Below are positions 51,665 through 53,413 of a stretch of DNA of 53,413 bases, in pieces. Below the pieces are notes generated by a model. That model saw only the letters and a program-made list of their open reading frames with translations, did no database searches and was not told the origin of the DNA. This DNA comes from Pseudobdellovibrionaceae bacterium (lineage in GTDB: Bacteria > Bdellovibrionota > Bdellovibrionia > Bdellovibrionales > Bdellovibrionaceae): positions 1-53,413 of the forward strand of contig CANFQX010000020.1 in NCBI GenBank assembly GCA_947449255.1, given 5' to 3'. Made by a program: the position numbers and the translations under genes. The stretch's first letter is position 1; every line of letters begins with the position of its first letter.

Positions 51665-53413
51665 AGAATCTCCGGACACAACGGACATAGACTGCAGCCG
51701 TCTTGGTGAAGTTGTTGACATATCCGAGGTTGAAGTTGAAGAACCAGGCGCCCGTAGTACTGTACTCAGTGGAGGACCAATAAGACGAAGTGTGGCTAAA
51801 TCCTCCAATCACAGGTGAGTTTTGATAAAGCAAATTTAACTCCAGACGAGCCGGTAAATACCAATCGGAATAGCCTGCATAAACAAGATTTTCGCAGTAT
51901 TTTGCCGCATTTGTGGTAGCATAAGTTGCCAGTGCAGCTGATTGCGCTTGCCCGTCAACAGCATTGGGCGGTGCTTGAATTGATGTATTTGATTCTGGCG
52001 CTGCCGTCGCCCAAGCCAGCGTGAGACTATCCGTCCCCCCAGCACAGGTAGGCGTTTCCACATTCGTCGCACAACCCCCAGGCGTCGTGAAATATTGATG
52101 TCCATTGTAACTGCCAGCAAAAAGTGATTTCATTCCACCCGTCGCATCCGTTGTCCAGCACGAATGCCCGACAATACAATCCTCAGTTTTATTCGTTAAA
52201 ACCCATTTGCTGCCAAGTTTAGTTAATGTCACTGAAGAATAATTCAAACCCTGCAACTCAAGCGTCGTATCCCCGCCCGGAAAGGCATCGGCACCTGAAG
52301 GGGTGATCGTCACCATCTGTGCTACTTGTCTAGCAATGGTCACCTGCCAGCCATTCACAAGCCCTGACAGTGCTGGCAAATTGAACACACCAGCAGTGGT
52401 GCCGTTGTAGGTGTAGTAAATCCCAGAAGTTGTATTCGTCACATTGTAAGTTGCCGCAGTGACATCGGTGTTTGTTACAGCACCGCCGCCGCCTGCGGCC
52501 TGCCAACTTGGCGCAGCCCCCGCACCATTGCTGGTCAATACAGTTCCACTCGTAGAGGCCGGCAATCGCGTCAACGCACTCGTCGTTGAAGCGTACAATA
52601 AATCACCCACAGCATAAGTGCTCTGCCCTGTTCCACCATTAGCAACAGGCAAGATGCCCGTAGCACCGGAAACACTCAACGTATCACAAGTCCAAGCATC
52701 CGTAACCGAAGTGTAATGCATGGATTGACTTGCGCCAGCACAGGAAGGCAGAGCCGTTGGCTCCCACTGCGAAAGGGTATTATTCCATTTTAAATAAGTG
52801 CCTAATGTCGGCGCCGTGGAAGCCACTGTGCGGTTTTGCAATTTCGCAACGGTAAAGGCACCTGCATTTGTCATGCTGACATCCGAAGACGGCGTGACAG
52901 CTGTGGCCACACCACCCGCATTTCCCACCAAAATATTTCCTGCTGATAAAGCCGTTCCCTGTTTGCTATTAAATGTATTCCAGTCTGTACTTGAAAGGTA
53001 ACCATCCGTTGAAGTCGTCGCTTTCGCAATTGAAATCGCTGGGGTCGTCGTGCCGGTCGCAACACTGAGCGGAGCAGAGGCCGTGACATTTGTCACTGTG
53101 CCTGAACCCCCAACTAAATTTGTATAGGCGCTGCCGTTTTGGGAAGCTTTAAAAGTATTTGCGCTAGTATCAAAATAAATAACTCCTTGGCCCGCTGAGG
53201 ACACAGCAGGCGCTGCCATGCCTCGCAGAGTGAAGGCGCCGTTGATATCCATCGCACTAGAAGGAGTTGTTGTGCCAATGCCAACTTTGCCGGTGCTGTC
53301 CACACGAATTCGCTCCGTACCTGCACCATCAGCAATTAAAATATTGTTCGATGATGTGGCGATGGTTGAACCCGTGTTTGAACCTATCACCACGTTGTTA
53401 CTTCCCGTTGTGA
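51663..53413 (-). CDS. Tail-fibre-like adhesin with C-terminal DUF1566 domain (5' end outside the window)
   Basis: At least 582 aa are visible and the frame stays open to the window edge (TTGSNNVVIGSN...), so the start lies outside. In order: phage-tail-fibre-type repeats (STGKVGIGTTTPSSAMDING, GQGVIYFDTSANTFKASQNG, DGYLSSTDWNTFNSKQ, GILPVANGGTGQSTYAVGDL), typical of trimeric fibre stalks, then a DUF1566 (Lcl_C, C-type-lectin-like) domain over the last ~140 residues, marked by YSDWYLPARLELNLLYQ, SSYWSSTEYSTTGAW and the closing YVRCVRRF. Bdellovibrio carries families of such chimeric fibres with varied tips that bind prey (MIDAS, Caulton et al. 2024, from memory). Higher GC than its neighbours by eye suggests transfer. 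Prey or surface attachment is inferred. Confidence 0.85.
   Translation of the reverse strand, partial: TTGSNNVVIGSNTGSTIATSSNNILIADGAGTERIRVDSTGKVGIGTTTPSSAMDINGAFTLRGMAAPAVSSAGQGVIYFDTSANTFKASQNGSAYTNLVGGSGTVTNVTASAPLSVATGTTTPAISIAKATTSTDGYLSSTDWNTFNSKQGTALSAGNILVGNAGGVATAVTPSSDVSMTNAGAFTVAKLQNRTVASTAPTLGTYLKWNNTLSQWEPTALPSCAGASQSMHYTSVTDAWTCDTLSVSGATGILPVANGGTGQSTYAVGDLLYASTTSALTRLPASTSGTVLTSNGAGAAPSWQAAGGGGAVTNTDVTAATYNVTNTTSGIYYTYNGTTAGVFNLPALSGLVNGWQVTIARQVAQMVTITPSGADAFPGGDTTLELQGLNYSSVTLTKLGSKWVLTNKTEDCIVGHSCWTTDATGGMKSLFAGSYNGHQYFTTPGGCATNVETPTCAGGTDSLTLAWATAAPESNTSIQAPPNAVDGQAQSAALATYATTNAAKYCENLVYAGYSDWYLPARLELNLLYQNSPVIGGFSHTSSYWSSTEYSTTGAWFFNFNLGYVNNFTKTAAVYVRCVRRF

Overview
The window looks like a chromosomal stretch of a Bdellovibrio-like bacterium (Bdellovibrionota), AT-rich by eye. 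The evidence is the mix of genes: a pilMNOPQ operon with a lipoprotein secretin, an LPS gene (lpxD), an ETF-ubiquinone oxidoreductase, three signal peptidases, and at the right edge a chimeric tail-fibre-like adhesin of the kind Bdellovibrio uses to recognise prey. The genus assignment is inference; no 16S rRNA lies in the window.

Left end (1-9 kb): the 3' part of an rRNA-operon spacer with tRNA-Ala(UGC) on the minus strand, where a 23S gene probably begins just outside the window. Then come a hypothetical gene, a sparse 1.2 kb gap with a possible small RNA, a cupin gene, another empty gap, and a translationally coupled operon for the two E1 subunits of a 2-oxoacid dehydrogenase plus a methyltransferase. 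A large periplasmic S41 protease follows.

Middle (9-31 kb): mostly housekeeping genes. They are topA flanked by two HAD-type phosphatase genes, a trans-sulfuration PLP enzyme, tex, infA, a lysine-rich DNA-binding-like protein, lpxD, rlmL, an ETF-QO, a nitrilase-family amidase, a small ribosomal cluster (rpmB-rplX divergent from rpsR), tRNA-Pro(UGG), a nitroreductase and rarA. Strong intrinsic terminators separate many of the units.

Right half (30-51 kb): almost entirely on the minus strand. It holds an ABC exporter coupled to pilD, the pilMNOPQ operon ending in a small lipoprotein, and a pyrimidine operon pyrB-carA-(unknown)-carB. Upstream of that lie lepA and three tandem signal peptidase I genes, then metK and hpf. 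Stop/start overlaps (ATGA, TAATG) are frequent, so translational coupling is common.

Right edge (51-53.4 kb): a decayed DUF4143/AAA_14 ATPase remnant sits beside a long fibre gene, cut by the window edge, whose C-terminal DUF1566 (C-type-lectin-like) domain carries an unusual run of C-ending codons. A perfect hairpin covers its stop codon. This is the most interesting place in the window: it fits a modular prey-recognition fibre, and the tip may be diversified.

Start codons were moved from the longest open frame wherever a clear Shine-Dalgarno sequence or a stop/start overlap decided them. Protein family calls come from reading motifs only; no database search was possible.
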